64,000 bases of DNA from DATBLE01 sp046732255 (lineage in GTDB: Bacteria > Actinomycetota > Thermoleophilia > Gaiellales > Gaiellaceae): NCBI GenBank assembly GCA_046732255.1, contig JBKPMR010000017.1, forward strand, positions 62,001 through 126,000. The letters run 5' to 3'. Both the position numbers and the translations under genes were made by a program. Shown piece after piece: positions 23,939-32,196 of the stretch; within the stretch, counting starts at the first letter, position 1, and each line of letters begins with the position of its first letter. The notes beneath the pieces are model-generated. The model was not told where the DNA came from, did no database searches, and saw only the letters and a program-made list of their open reading frames with translations.

Positions 23939-24972
23939 TCGAGGGACGCGTCGAGAAGGTCCGCGCGGCGACCGACGCTCCGCTGCTGGTCACGAAGCCG
24001 GTGAACGTCCTCTGGCTGACCGGCCTCGACAGCTCGAACGCGGTCGTGCTCGTCGAGGACGACCGGCTTCGCATCTTCACCGACTTCCGCTACCTGGAGA
24101 AGGCCCGGGCGACCGGGATCGACGTGGTCGAGATCCCGCGCGCCCTGTTCGGCAAGCTGCCCGAGCTGCTGCCGAAGCGGGTCGCCTTCGAGTCGGAGAG
24201 CCTCGTCCACGCGTCCTGGGCGGCCCTCGACTCGGCTGGAATCGAGACGGTCCCGACGAAGCAGCTGCTCGAGGGGATCAGGGCGGTCAAGGAGCCCGGC
24301 GAGCTCGACGCGATCCGCCGCGCGGCCGCGATCACGAACGAGGCGTTCGCCCGTCTCGCCGAGCAGCCGTTCATCGGTAGGAGTGAGCGCGAGCTGGCCT
24401 GGTGGGTCGAGCGAACGATGCGCGACCTCGGGGCCGAGGACGTCGCGTTCCCCCCGATCGTCGCGGCCGGCGCGAACGGTGCCCTACCGCACGCGAGCCC
24501 GGGCGAGCGGACAATCGAAGCGGGGCAAACCGTGGTCGTCGACGCCGCCGCGAAGGTCGACGGCTACAACTCGGACTGCACCCGCACGTTCGCGGCGGGA
24601 GCGCTGCCCGACGAGCTCGCGCGCTCGTACGACGCCTGCCTCGAGGGTCAGGTCGCCGGGCTGGAGGCGACGAAGTCGGGCCGCGCCGGGCGGGATGTGG
24701 ACGCCGTCGCCCGCGAGGTGATCGCGCAGGCGGGCTACGGAGAGCTGTTCGCACACGGGCTCGGCCACGGGGTCGGGATGGAGATCCACGAGCAGCCGAC
24801 GATGCGTCCCGAGAGCGAGGACGTCCTGGCAACCGACGGCGTGGTCACGGTCGAGCCCGGGATCTATCACCCCGGGCTGGGAGGGATCAGGATCGAGGAC
24901 CTGGTGATCATCGGCGAGAATGTGCCGGAAGTGCTGACCTCGTTCCCCAAAGAGCTGGTCACGGTCGGCTGA
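23935..24972 (+). CDS. pepQ: Xaa-Pro aminopeptidase family (M24B)
   Basis: Cytoplasmic metallopeptidase that removes the residue before proline or splits Xaa-Pro dipeptides. 345 aa: creatinase-like N-domain (1-120) and pita-bread domain with ligands in VVDAAAKVDGYNSDCTRTF (two Asp), HGLGHGVGMEIHE (His), VTVEPGIY (Glu) and GIRIEDLV (Glu). The order aroC-aroK-aroB-aroQ-pepQ-efp-nusB matches Mycobacterium, which supports the symbol; true substrate not shown. Confidence 0.88.
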   Translation: MIEGRVEKVRAATDAPLLVTKPVNVLWLTGLDSSNAVVLVEDDRLRIFTDFRYLEKARATGIDVVEIPRALFGKLPELLPKRVAFESESLVHASWAALDSAGIETVPTKQLLEGIRAVKEPGELDAIRRAAAITNEAFARLAEQPFIGRSERELAWWVERTMRDLGAEDVAFPPIVAAGANGALPHASPGERTIEAGQTVVVDAAAKVDGYNSDCTRTFAAGALPDELARSYDACLEGQVAGLEATKSGRAGRDVDAVAREVIAQAGYGELFAHGLGHGVGMEIHEQPTMRPESEDVLATDGVVTVEPGIYHPGLGGIRIEDLVIIGENVPEVLTSFPKELVTVG

Positions 24973-25523
24973 TGGCGACCGCATCGGAGCGGCTGGCCGC
25001 CGCGATCGCCGAGCTCCCGTTCGTCCAGTTACCGCAGGCGTGGGAGGGCGGCTCGCCCCTGAACATCCCCGGCCTGAGCTCGGTGACGCGCGACGATCCC
25101 TGGGATGCGCTGGTGTCGGCCCACGCCCCGGGCCTTACAGGCGACGAGGTGCGGTTCGCGCTCGCCGCGGACGGGCGGACGATGGCGGGCGGGGACGCCA
25201 CTCCGGAGGCGGTGGCGGCGCTCGCCCGCGCGGTCGCCCGCCAGCTGGAGGCGCCGTTCTGGGCGATCGGCGTTCCGGACGAGGGCGACGAGTGGTCCGT
25301 GGCTGCGACCGCCGCGGACATCCTCGAGCTGCCGGACGCTCCCGGCGACGAGATCGAGGCGAGCCGCGTCGGCGGCGAGGTCACCTGCCGCGTGGACGGC
25401 GAGGAGTCGGAGGTTCGGCTCCCCGAGATCGACGGCCTCCTGGACCGTGAGGGCGGCGACGCGGTCGTGGTCGCGCACCGCTTCGCCGGCCCGGTCTGGG
25501 TCGCCGAGGCGTTCTCGCTCTAG
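24972..25523 (+). CDS. conserved-looking protein of unknown function
   Basis: 183 aa, acidic, without membrane segments or recognised motifs. The start (MATASERLAAAIAELPFVQ) shares one base with the peptidase stop (TGATG). It has an alpha-rich N-terminus, a middle part with LTGDEVRFALAADGRTMAGG, and a C-terminal strand-rich part ending in GPVWVAEAFSL. It is cotranscribed with aroQ and pepQ and followed by a hairpin. No function is proposed. Confidence 0.65.
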   Translation: MATASERLAAAIAELPFVQLPQAWEGGSPLNIPGLSSVTRDDPWDALVSAHAPGLTGDEVRFALAADGRTMAGGDATPEAVAALARAVARQLEAPFWAIGVPDEGDEWSVAATAADILELPDAPGDEIEASRVGGEVTCRVDGEESEVRLPEIDGLLDREGGDAVVVAHRFAGPVWVAEAFSL

Positions 25524-25532
25524 TAGTCGGCA

Positions 25533-25559
25533 ACGTGGCTGGGCAGAGCCCGACCACGT
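25533..25559 (+). terminator. hairpin between the unknown gene and efp
   Basis: ACGTGG-CT-GGGC-AGA-GCCC-GA-CCACGT: a 6-bp outer and 4-bp inner stem, no U tract. The core GGGC-ARA-GCCCG recurs in the mutM tail at 48440-48464. Confidence 0.5.
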
Positions 25560-25593
25560 GCAAGGGCGAGCAGCCTAGCCCAGTCGGCGCCGC

Positions 25594-25599
25594 TACACT
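25594..25599 (+). promoter_or_regulatory. -10 element TACACT for efp
   Basis: TACACT ends 9 nt before the efp ATG, leaving about three leader bases. Confidence 0.5.
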
Positions 25600-25608
25600 G
25601 GCCCGCCG

Positions 25609-26175
25609 ATGGCCGAGGTCGTCTCCACGAACCAGTTCAAGAACGGCATGCACATCGAGCTCGACGGCGAGCCGTGGCGGATCGTCGAGTTCCAGCACGT
25701 CAAGCCCGGCAAGGGCGGTGCCTTCGTCCGGACCAAGCTGAAGGCGCTCGAGTCGGGCTCGGTCGTCGACCGCACGTTTCGCGCCGGCGAGAAGTTCCCG
25801 CGCGTCCACACCGAGGTGAAGAACGTCCAGTATCTGTACGACGCCGGTGACGACGTCGTCTTCATGGACGAGCAGAACTACGAGCAGATCCATCTCGCCC
25901 GCGGCTCGGTCGAAGGTGCGCTCGAGTTCCTCCAACCCTCGAGCTCGGTGCAGCTGCTGATGGTCGACGGCAAGCCCGCAGGCGTCCAGCTCCCCGCGTC
26001 GGTCGAGCTGACCGTGACCGAGACCGAGCCCGGGGTCCGCGGCGACACCGTCTCCAACGTGACCAAGCCGGCCACGCTCGAGACCGGTGCAGTCGTCCAG
26101 GTACCGCTGTTCGTGAACGTCGGCGACCGCCTCAAGGTCGACCCGCGCGAGAAGCGCTACATCTCCCGCGCGTAA
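25609..26175 (+). CDS. efp: elongation factor P
   Basis: Relieves ribosome stalling at polyproline. 188 aa, all three EF-P domains. The tip loop of domain I is VKPGKGGAF with an unmodified-looking or lysine-modifiable Lys, the E. coli-type residue rather than the Arg of Pseudomonas. KNVQYLYDAGDDVVFMD and the C-terminal NVTKPATLETGAVVQVPLFVNVGD are standard. No epmA/epmB or other modification gene is in the window. Confidence 0.97.
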   Translation: MAEVVSTNQFKNGMHIELDGEPWRIVEFQHVKPGKGGAFVRTKLKALESGSVVDRTFRAGEKFPRVHTEVKNVQYLYDAGDDVVFMDEQNYEQIHLARGSVEGALEFLQPSSSVQLLMVDGKPAGVQLPASVELTVTETEPGVRGDTVSNVTKPATLETGAVVQVPLFVNVGDRLKVDPREKRYISRA

Positions 26176-26185
26176 AACCCCGCGG

Positions 26186-26191
26186 TAGGCT
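26186..26191 (+). promoter_or_regulatory. -10 element TAGGCT
   Basis: TAGGCT ends 7 nt before the GTG at 26199, suggesting a separate leaderless start for the biotin-enzyme genes. Confidence 0.45.
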
Positions 26192-26198
26192 CCACCCG

Positions 26199-28019
26199 GT
26201 GCCGGCCCTCGTCGACACGACCATCCGCCTGCTCGGACAGGAGCCGCTCGCCGCGGTGATGCCGACCTCCGCGCAGCTCGACCTCGCCGCAATCCTCGAC
26301 GGCGCCGGGTTCGCCTATCTCGAGGTCTCCGGCGGCGGCTGCTTCGACTCGGCGGTCAAGCGCGGGGTGGAGAGCCCGTGGGAACGGATCCGTGCGCTCC
26401 GCGGACGCACGAAGACGCCGCTCGCGCTCGCGCTCCGCGGCCGCTTCCTCGTCGGCTCGCGGCCGGTCGGCGGCGACTTCGTCCGCCGCTTCGTGGCGAC
26501 GGCGGCCGAAAGCGGCATCGACGTCTTTCGGCTCCACGACCCGCTGAACGACGTCTCGAACCTGCGGGAGGCGAGCGAGGCGATCACCGCCGCGGAGCGC
26601 GAGTTCGACGCCGGTCTCGTCTACAGCCCCGGCCCGTCGGGCGAGACCGAGACGCTCGTCGCCCAGGCCGAGCGGCTTCCCGAGCTGGGTGCGGCGCGCG
26701 TCCTGCTCCACGATCCGTCGGGGTCGCTCGAGCCGCATCGCGTACGCGAGCTGGTCGAGGCTGTTCGCGAGGCGACCAACCTCCCGGTCGGCCTCTACTG
26801 CCAGGGCGCGGGCGGCGGCGCGCTCGCGGCCGCGATCGAAGCCGCGCGTGCCGGTGCCGACCTGATCGCGACCACCGTGTATCCGGTCGCGCTCGTTCTC
26901 CACCGGGCATCCGGCGAAGCGGTCACCGGAGCGCTCGGAGGGCTCGGTCTCGACACCGGTGTCCGCGCCGAGTCGCTCTGGCAGGCCTCCGATCTCGTCG
27001 ACGAGCACATCAGCGACCAGCCGGTCGCCCCGCTCGCCCCCCGGATCGCGACGCGCGCGGCCGAGCACAACCTTCCTGCCGGCCTGGTCGCCGCGATCGA
27101 CCTGCACCTCCGGACCCAGGGCGCCGGCGACCGCCTCGACGAGGTGATCGCCGAGCTCGAGACGATCCGCGCCGAAGCGGGCTGGCCGCCGCTGGCGGCG
27201 CCGATCGGCCAGGTGCTCGCCTCCCAGGCCCTCGTCCACGTGCTTGCCGCCGAGCGCTACCAGACGGTCGTGGACGAGCTGCGCGCCCTCCTCGAGGGCG
27301 GGTTCGGAACCCCCCCGGCCGAGATCTCACCTGCCGTCCGGCGCGCGGTCGGACTGCTCTCGGACGGTGCCGACGCGTCTACAGACATGCCCGACCTGGC
27401 CGAGCTCCGCAAGCGCTACTCCGGCCTGGCGTCGAGCGAGGAGGAGCTGCTGCTGCTGGCGCTGTTCGGCGACGAGGCCGAGCCGCTGCTGAGGACGATC
27501 CGCGGCCGTGGCACCCAGGAGTCGCTGGAGGGGATCGGTGTCGATGCCGGGCGGGCGGAACGGATCCGCGAGATCGTCCGGATCGTCCAGGAGTCGGGCG
27601 TCGGCGAGGTGACGATCGAGGACGCGGGCCTGCGCGTCACGGTCCGGCGCACGCCCGACGTCGCGGAAGGAGTGGTCGCCGCCGCCTCTGCGCCGGAGCC
27701 CTCGCCGGAGGAGGAAACGACCGCCGCCGCGCCCGCGGCGCCGCCGTTAGACCCGGGCACGATCCGGATCGAGGCGCCGATGGTCGGCACCTTCTACCGT
27801 GCGTCCTCGCCGGGCGCGCCGCCGTTCGTCCAGGAGGGAGACGTCGTCGGCATCGGCCAGACGCTCTGCATCCTCGAGGCGATGAAGCTGATGAACGAGG
27901 TGAAGGCCGAGCAGGAGGGGATCGTCAGGGCCATCCACCCGGAGAACGGCCAGCCCGTCGAGTACGGGCAGCTCCTGTTCGAGCTCGACCCCGTCAACGG
28001 CCGCCCAGTCGGCCTCTAG
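26199..28019 (+). CDS. OadA-like carboxyltransferase-biotin carrier fusion, active site degenerate
   Basis: 606 aa with the architecture of oxaloacetate decarboxylase alpha / pyruvate carboxylase B: carboxyltransferase (CT) domain (1-275), linker with NLPAGLVAAIDLHLRTQGAG and DRLDEVIAELETIRAEAGWP, then BCCP with EAMKLMNEV (biotin Lys563). The CT metal site is lost: the usual RDAHQS reads RLLGQE (Asp to Leu11), the carbamylated Lys of IKDMAG is His171 in LLHDPSG, and the HxH ligands read YCQ (200-202). The shape of the fold is otherwise well kept. The BCCP part should still be biotinylated and serve the adjacent accC. Annotation as plain accB would hide the pseudoenzyme half. The symbol is left empty. 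Confidence 0.85.
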   Translation: MPALVDTTIRLLGQEPLAAVMPTSAQLDLAAILDGAGFAYLEVSGGGCFDSAVKRGVESPWERIRALRGRTKTPLALALRGRFLVGSRPVGGDFVRRFVATAAESGIDVFRLHDPLNDVSNLREASEAITAAEREFDAGLVYSPGPSGETETLVAQAERLPELGAARVLLHDPSGSLEPHRVRELVEAVREATNLPVGLYCQGAGGGALAAAIEAARAGADLIATTVYPVALVLHRASGEAVTGALGGLGLDTGVRAESLWQASDLVDEHISDQPVAPLAPRIATRAAEHNLPAGLVAAIDLHLRTQGAGDRLDEVIAELETIRAEAGWPPLAAPIGQVLASQALVHVLAAERYQTVVDELRALLEGGFGTPPAEISPAVRRAVGLLSDGADASTDMPDLAELRKRYSGLASSEEELLLLALFGDEAEPLLRTIRGRGTQESLEGIGVDAGRAERIREIVRIVQESGVGEVTIEDAGLRVTVRRTPDVAEGVVAAASAPEPSPEEETTAAAPAAPPLDPGTIRIEAPMVGTFYRASSPGAPPFVQEGDVVGIGQTLCILEAMKLMNEVKAEQEGIVRAIHPENGQPVEYGQLLFELDPVNGRPVGL

Positions 28020-28021
28020 CC

Positions 28022-29356
28022 GTGTTCACCCGTGTCCTGGTGGCGAATCGCGGCGAGATCGCCGTCCGGGTGATCCGCGCGCTGCACGAGCTGGGCATCG
28101 AAGCCGTGGCGATCTACTCGACCGTCGACGTCGACGCGCTGCACGTCCGGCTCGCCGACCGCGCGGTGTGTGTCGGTCCTCCGGCCGCGGCGGACAGCTA
28201 CCTGAACATCCCGTCGGTCGTCGCCGCAGCCGAGACGACCGGCTGCCAGGCCGTCCACCCCGGCTACGGCTTCCTTGCAGAGCGGCCGGAGTTCGTTCGA
28301 GCGTGCACCGACAACGATCTCGTCTTCATCGGCCCCGACGCTGACGTGATGGCGCAGATGGGCGACAAGGTGCAGGCCAAGCTCGCCATGCGCGACGCCG
28401 GCGTTCCCCTTGTCCCGGGGACGGAGGGCGCGACCACGCTCGCGCAGGCACGCGAGCTCGCGCCCGACATCGGTTTCCCGGTCCTGCTCAAGGCGGCCGC
28501 CGGAGGCGGCGGCCGCGGCATGCGGCTGGTCCGCTCGGCCGAGGAGCTGGACGACGCCTTCGCGACCGCCTCCGCCGAGGCGGACGCAGCGTTCGGCGAC
28601 GGCAGCCTCTACGTCGAGAAAGCTCTCGTCCCCGCCCGCCACGTCGAGATCCAGGTCCTCGCCGATGCGGACGGGGGCGTCCTCACGCTCGGCGAGCGCG
28701 AGTGCTCGATCCAGCGCCGCCACCAGAAGCTGATCGAGGAATCGCCGTCGCCCGCGCTCACGCCCGAGCTCCGGGAGGAGATGGAGGCGGCCGCCGAGCG
28801 CGCCTGCCGTGCGACCGGGTACACGAACGCGGGCACGCTCGAGTTCCTCGTCGGCCCGGACGGGTCGTTCGCCTTCATCGAGCTGAACGCGCGCCTCCAG
28901 GTCGAGCACCCGGTCAGCGAGCTGGTGACGGGCATCGACATCGTCCGTGAGCAGCTGCGGATCGCGGCCGGAGAGCGGCTCACGTCTACCGGGCGCGCGC
29001 CGCGCTCCGGTCACGCGATCGAGATGCGGATCAACGCCGAGGATCCGCAGCGCGACTTCACCCCGTCTCCGGGGCGGATCGAGCGGCTGCGCGTGCCCGG
29101 CGGCCCCGGGGTTCGGCTCGACACGCACGTCGACTCGGGCGCGACGATTCCACCGATGTACGACTCCCTGATCGCCAAGCTGATCGTCTGGGACACCAAC
29201 CGGCCGGCCGCGATCGAACGGGGACTGCGGGCTCTGGGCGAGCTCGAGGTGGAGGGGATCGCGACCACGCGCGACTTCGCCCGCGACGTCCTCCGGAGCG
29301 AGCCGTTCCGGACCGGCGAGTACACGACCTCGTTCGTCGAGGAGAACGGCCGATGA
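28022..29356 (+). CDS. accC: biotin carboxylase
   Basis: ATP-dependent carboxylation of biotin on the carrier protein. 444 aa, usual length. VANRGEIAVRVIRA at the start, HPGYGFLAE, KAAAGGGGRGM (ATP loop), RHVEIQVLAD, ECSIQRRHQKLIEE and ELNARLQVEHPVSE (catalytic Glu/Arg) are intact. It begins at GTG 28022, two bases after the OadA-like gene, so the two products form one complex. No accA/accD or other carboxyltransferase is in the window. Confidence 0.95.
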   Translation: MFTRVLVANRGEIAVRVIRALHELGIEAVAIYSTVDVDALHVRLADRAVCVGPPAAADSYLNIPSVVAAAETTGCQAVHPGYGFLAERPEFVRACTDNDLVFIGPDADVMAQMGDKVQAKLAMRDAGVPLVPGTEGATTLAQARELAPDIGFPVLLKAAAGGGGRGMRLVRSAEELDDAFATASAEADAAFGDGSLYVEKALVPARHVEIQVLADADGGVLTLGERECSIQRRHQKLIEESPSPALTPELREEMEAAAERACRATGYTNAGTLEFLVGPDGSFAFIELNARLQVEHPVSELVTGIDIVREQLRIAAGERLTSTGRAPRSGHAIEMRINAEDPQRDFTPSPGRIERLRVPGGPGVRLDTHVDSGATIPPMYDSLIAKLIVWDTNRPAAIERGLRALGELEVEGIATTRDFARDVLRSEPFRTGEYTTSFVEENGR

Positions 29357-29733
29357 CGCTTTCCCGTCGGGCGGCGCGCAGGACCGCGCTCTTCCTCCTG
29401 TACCAGTGGGACCTGACCGCCCAGCCGCTCGGCACGAACTACGAGGGCGAGATCGACGAGTTCGCCCGCAACCTCGCCGAGGCGGTCGCGGCCGGCGCGG
29501 AGCAGCTCGACGCGCGGATCTCGGCCGTGTCGGGAGACTGGCCGGCGGGCCAGCTCGGCACGCTCGAGCGGAACATCCTTCGGATCGGCATCCACGAGCT
29601 GGATGAAGGTACGGTCCCGCTCGAGGTGGTGATCGACGAGGCCGTGACGCTGGCGAAGCGGTATGCATCCGAGGATGCCGGCAGGCTCGTGAACGGGATC
29701 CTCGGGACGATCGCGAAGGAGCGGGCAGCGTGA
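29353..29733 (+). CDS. nusB: transcription antitermination factor NusB
   Basis: Helps antiterminate rRNA transcription with NusE (S10). 126 aa, all-helical: RRAARRTALFLLYQWDLT at the N-terminus, LERNILRIGIHEL and EVVIDEAVTLAKRYASEDAGRLVNGILG in the C-terminal half. ATGA overlap with accC. The order efp-nusB is standard with the biotin genes inserted between. Confidence 0.94.
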   Translation: MTLSRRAARRTALFLLYQWDLTAQPLGTNYEGEIDEFARNLAEAVAAGAEQLDARISAVSGDWPAGQLGTLERNILRIGIHELDEGTVPLEVVIDEAVTLAKRYASEDAGRLVNGILGTIAKERAA

Positions 29734-29897
29734 CCCTCCAGGAGCAGGTCGACCGGCTGGAGGACCTCCGGCGCAGGCTCGATGCGTGCCAGTCGCTCGA
29801 GGAGGCGGTCGACCTCCTCGCCGAGTTCGACACGGCCGCCAAGGAGCTGATCGACGCGATCGACCGGGCGAAACGCGAGAGCGATGCACAGCCCTGA
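29730..29897 (+). CDS. small helical protein, exonuclease VII small-subunit-like
   Basis: 55 aa. GTG 29730 overlaps the nusB stop (GTGA). Sequence LEDLRRRLDACQSLEEAVDL and AEFDTAAKELIDAIDRAKRE resembles the two-helix XseB hairpin (LE.IV..LE....SLEE.L.L...G..L...). The position between nusB and the prenyl synthase also fits xseB. It is shorter than usual and no xseA is in the window, so a different coiled-coil role is possible. Confidence 0.55.
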   Translation: MTLQEQVDRLEDLRRRLDACQSLEEAVDLLAEFDTAAKELIDAIDRAKRESDAQP

Positions 29898-30654
29898 GGA
29901 CCTGAAGGAGCTCGTCGAGGACGGCCTCGAGGAGCTCGAGCTGTGGCCCGGGCTCCAGGGCCAGACCGAATCGGTCCGTTACGCGCTCGAGATGGGCGGC
30001 AAGCGGATCCGGCCCGTGATCACGCTCGCCGTGGGGGAGGCGCTCGACGCGGCGCCGGAGCAGGTGATGCCCGCCGCGCTGGCGCTCGAGCTCGTCCACA
30101 ACTTCTCGCTCGTCCACGACGACCTGCCGTCGCTCGACAACGACACCGAACGCCGAGGCAAGCCGAGCGTCTGGAGCCTCTACGGGGAGGGCAAGGCGCT
30201 GCTCGCCGGCGACGCCCTGCTCGGCGAGGCATTTCGCCTGGTTTGCGCATACCCGAGCTCGACCGTCGCCCGCGAGCTGGCCGAGGCGACGCTGGGGATG
30301 ATCGGCGGCCAGTACCTCGACACGATGGAGCCGGACACCGACCTGGAGACCGTGCACCGTCTGAAGACGGGCCGCCTCTTCTACGCGGCGGTCACGCTCG
30401 CGCTGACGGCGGTCGAGCTCCCGCGCGGCGAGCAAAGCCCCTGGCGCGATTTTGCCGACGAGCTGGGGCTCCTCTTCCAGGTCGTCGACGACATCCTCGA
30501 CGAGGACGGCTTCGTGCTCGTCGAGGGGGTCGAAGCCGCGCGGGCCCGTGCGAACCGGGCCGCCGACCGGGCGCTGTCGATGCTGCTCGAGATCCCGGCC
30601 GACACCTCGGTCCTGACCGAGATCGTCAACGGCCTCGCCGTGCGCACGTCTTGA
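29884..30654 (+). CDS. ispA: short polyprenyl diphosphate synthase
   Basis: Trans-isoprenyl diphosphate synthase, probably making farnesyl or geranylgeranyl diphosphate. 256 aa against 290-300. GGKRIRP (38-44), first Asp-rich motif HDDLPSLDND, KTGRLFYAAV and second motif FQVVDDILDEDG are present; the region after the second motif is about 30 residues shorter. The chain length cannot be judged safely. ATG 29884 overlaps the xseB-like gene by 14 bases. Confidence 0.87.
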   Translation: MHSPEDLKELVEDGLEELELWPGLQGQTESVRYALEMGGKRIRPVITLAVGEALDAAPEQVMPAALALELVHNFSLVHDDLPSLDNDTERRGKPSVWSLYGEGKALLAGDALLGEAFRLVCAYPSSTVARELAEATLGMIGGQYLDTMEPDTDLETVHRLKTGRLFYAAVTLALTAVELPRGEQSPWRDFADELGLLFQVVDDILDEDGFVLVEGVEAARARANRAADRALSMLLEIPADTSVLTEIVNGLAVRTS

Positions 30655-31418
30655 CCAAACGGCGCCTGGACGTCCTCCTCGTCGAGCGCGGCCTGGCGGA
30701 GTCGCGGGCCCAGGCCCAGGCACTGATCCTGGCGGGGCTCGTCCCGGGCCACTCGAAGGCCGGCGAGCAGGTGGACGAGAACTCCGAGCTGGCGGTCGAG
30801 CACGGGCCGCGGTTCGTCTCCCGGGGCGGCGAGAAGCTCGCTCACGCGCTCGACTCGTTCGGGGTCGACCCGACGGGCCTCGATTGCCTCGACGTCGGCG
30901 CGTCGACGGGAGGGTTCACGGACGTCCTGCTCCAGCGCGGCGCCGCCCGCGTGATCGCGCTCGACGTCGGCTACGGCCAGCTGCATCCGCGGCTGCGGGA
31001 CGATCACCGCGTCATCGTCCTCGAGCGCGTGAACGCGCGCGGGCTGACCGAGCTCCCGGTCGCGCCGCAGCTCGTCACCTGCGACGTGTCCTTCATCTCC
31101 GTCCGGAAGGCGCTGCCGCCGGCGCTCGCGCTCGCCGCCGCATGCTGGCAGGCGGTTGTGCTGGTGAAGCCGCAGTTCGAGGCGGGCCGCGCCGAGATCG
31201 GCAAGGGCGGCGTCGTCACCTCGCGCGAGACACGAACGAGAGTGGCACGAGAGCTCGCCGAGGCCGCTCTCGGCTGGGATGCGGAAGTGGCGGGCGTCGT
31301 AGACTCGGGGCTGCCCGGCCCGAAGGGAAACCGTGAGCTCTTCCTCTACCTCAGACACCGCCGCGGGGCACGCCTCCCAGGCGAGCTCGACGGCTGGATC
31401 GATGCCGCGGTCATCTGA
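30651..31418 (+). CDS. tlyA: TlyA family rRNA 2'-O-methyltransferase
   Basis: 255 aa: S4 RNA-binding domain (RLDVLLVERGLAESRAQAQA) and FtsJ-type methyltransferase with VSRGGEKLAHAL, LDVGASTGGFTDVLLQRGA, ALDVGYGQL and VLVKPQFEAG (catalytic Lys and Asp of K-D-K-E). In Mycobacterium TlyA methylates 16S and 23S rRNA and sets capreomycin sensitivity. TTG 30651 overlaps the upstream stop. The order tlyA-nadK-recN matches Mycobacterium. Confidence 0.93.
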   Translation: MTKRRLDVLLVERGLAESRAQAQALILAGLVPGHSKAGEQVDENSELAVEHGPRFVSRGGEKLAHALDSFGVDPTGLDCLDVGASTGGFTDVLLQRGAARVIALDVGYGQLHPRLRDDHRVIVLERVNARGLTELPVAPQLVTCDVSFISVRKALPPALALAAACWQAVVLVKPQFEAGRAEIGKGGVVTSRETRTRVARELAEAALGWDAEVAGVVDSGLPGPKGNRELFLYLRHRRGARLPGELDGWIDAAVI

Positions 31419-32196
31419 GGCCGTCCGGCGCATCGCGGTCGTCTCCCACGGCGATCCGAAGGTGATCACCGAGGCCTGCGCCCGCGTCGAGGCGATCGCG
31501 GCGGCTGCGGGCGCGGAAGTGGTGGAGAGCGACGACGTCGACCTCGCCGTCGTGCTCGGCGGCGACGGCACGACGCTACGTGCGCTGCACCGCTTCCTGG
31601 GCACGGCCGTCCCCGTGATCGGAGTGAACTTCGGCCGCGTCGGCTTTCTGTCGGCAATGACGCCGGACACGATGGAGGACGGCCTGGCACGGGCCTTTGC
31701 AGGTGAGCGGCGTGTGGTCGAGCTCCCGACGCTCGACCTCGACGTGGACGGGACGACGACGTGCGCAATCAACGACGTCGTCTGCGCCACCTCGACGATC
31801 GGCCGGATGGTCGAGCTTGCCTGGGCGGTCGGCGGCGAGGATCTGGGCGTTCAGCCGTGCGACGGCGTGATCTGCGCGAGCGCCACCGGCTCGACCGCCT
31901 ACAACCTCTCCAGCGGGGGTCCGGTGCTCGTCTGGGGGCTTGACGCAATGGCGGTGACGTTCGTCTCGCCGCACTCGCTGCACGCGCGTCCGCTGGTCGT
32001 CCCGCGCGGCCTCGAGCTCGTCGTCCGGAACGAGACGCGAGCCCAGACCGCGAAGGTGATCGCCGACGGGATGCCGATCGGCGAGCTTACGACCGGCCAC
32101 AGCGCGAGGATCCGCCTCGGCGAACTGCGTTCGCTGCTCGCGCTCCTGCCGGAGATGACGTTCTTCCACCGGTACCGCGACACCTTTGCTTCGTAG
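31402..32196 (+). CDS. nadK: NAD kinase
   Basis: Phosphorylates NAD to NADP. 264 aa from ATG 31402. LGGDGTTLRALH (GGDGT motif), GVNFGRVGFLS, CAINDVV and SATGSTAYNLSSGGP are the family motifs. An earlier ATG-less frame reaches 31333 but would lie deep inside tlyA and add a Ser-rich tail, so the shorter form is preferred. Overlaps tlyA by 17 bases and recN by 11. Confidence 0.94.
   Translation: MPRSSEAVRRIAVVSHGDPKVITEACARVEAIAAAAGAEVVESDDVDLAVVLGGDGTTLRALHRFLGTAVPVIGVNFGRVGFLSAMTPDTMEDGLARAFAGERRVVELPTLDLDVDGTTTCAINDVVCATSTIGRMVELAWAVGGEDLGVQPCDGVICASATGSTAYNLSSGGPVLVWGLDAMAVTFVSPHSLHARPLVVPRGLELVVRNETRAQTAKVIADGMPIGELTTGHSARIRLGELRSLLALLPEMTFFHRYRDTFAS

Noticed and set aside
26378..28019. 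A very long open frame overlapping the OadA-like gene (992 codons together with accC)
   Set aside because: Only its last 444 codons are accC. The earlier part is Arg/Pro-rich reading of the OadA-like gene in another frame, as are most long antisense and shifted frames here.
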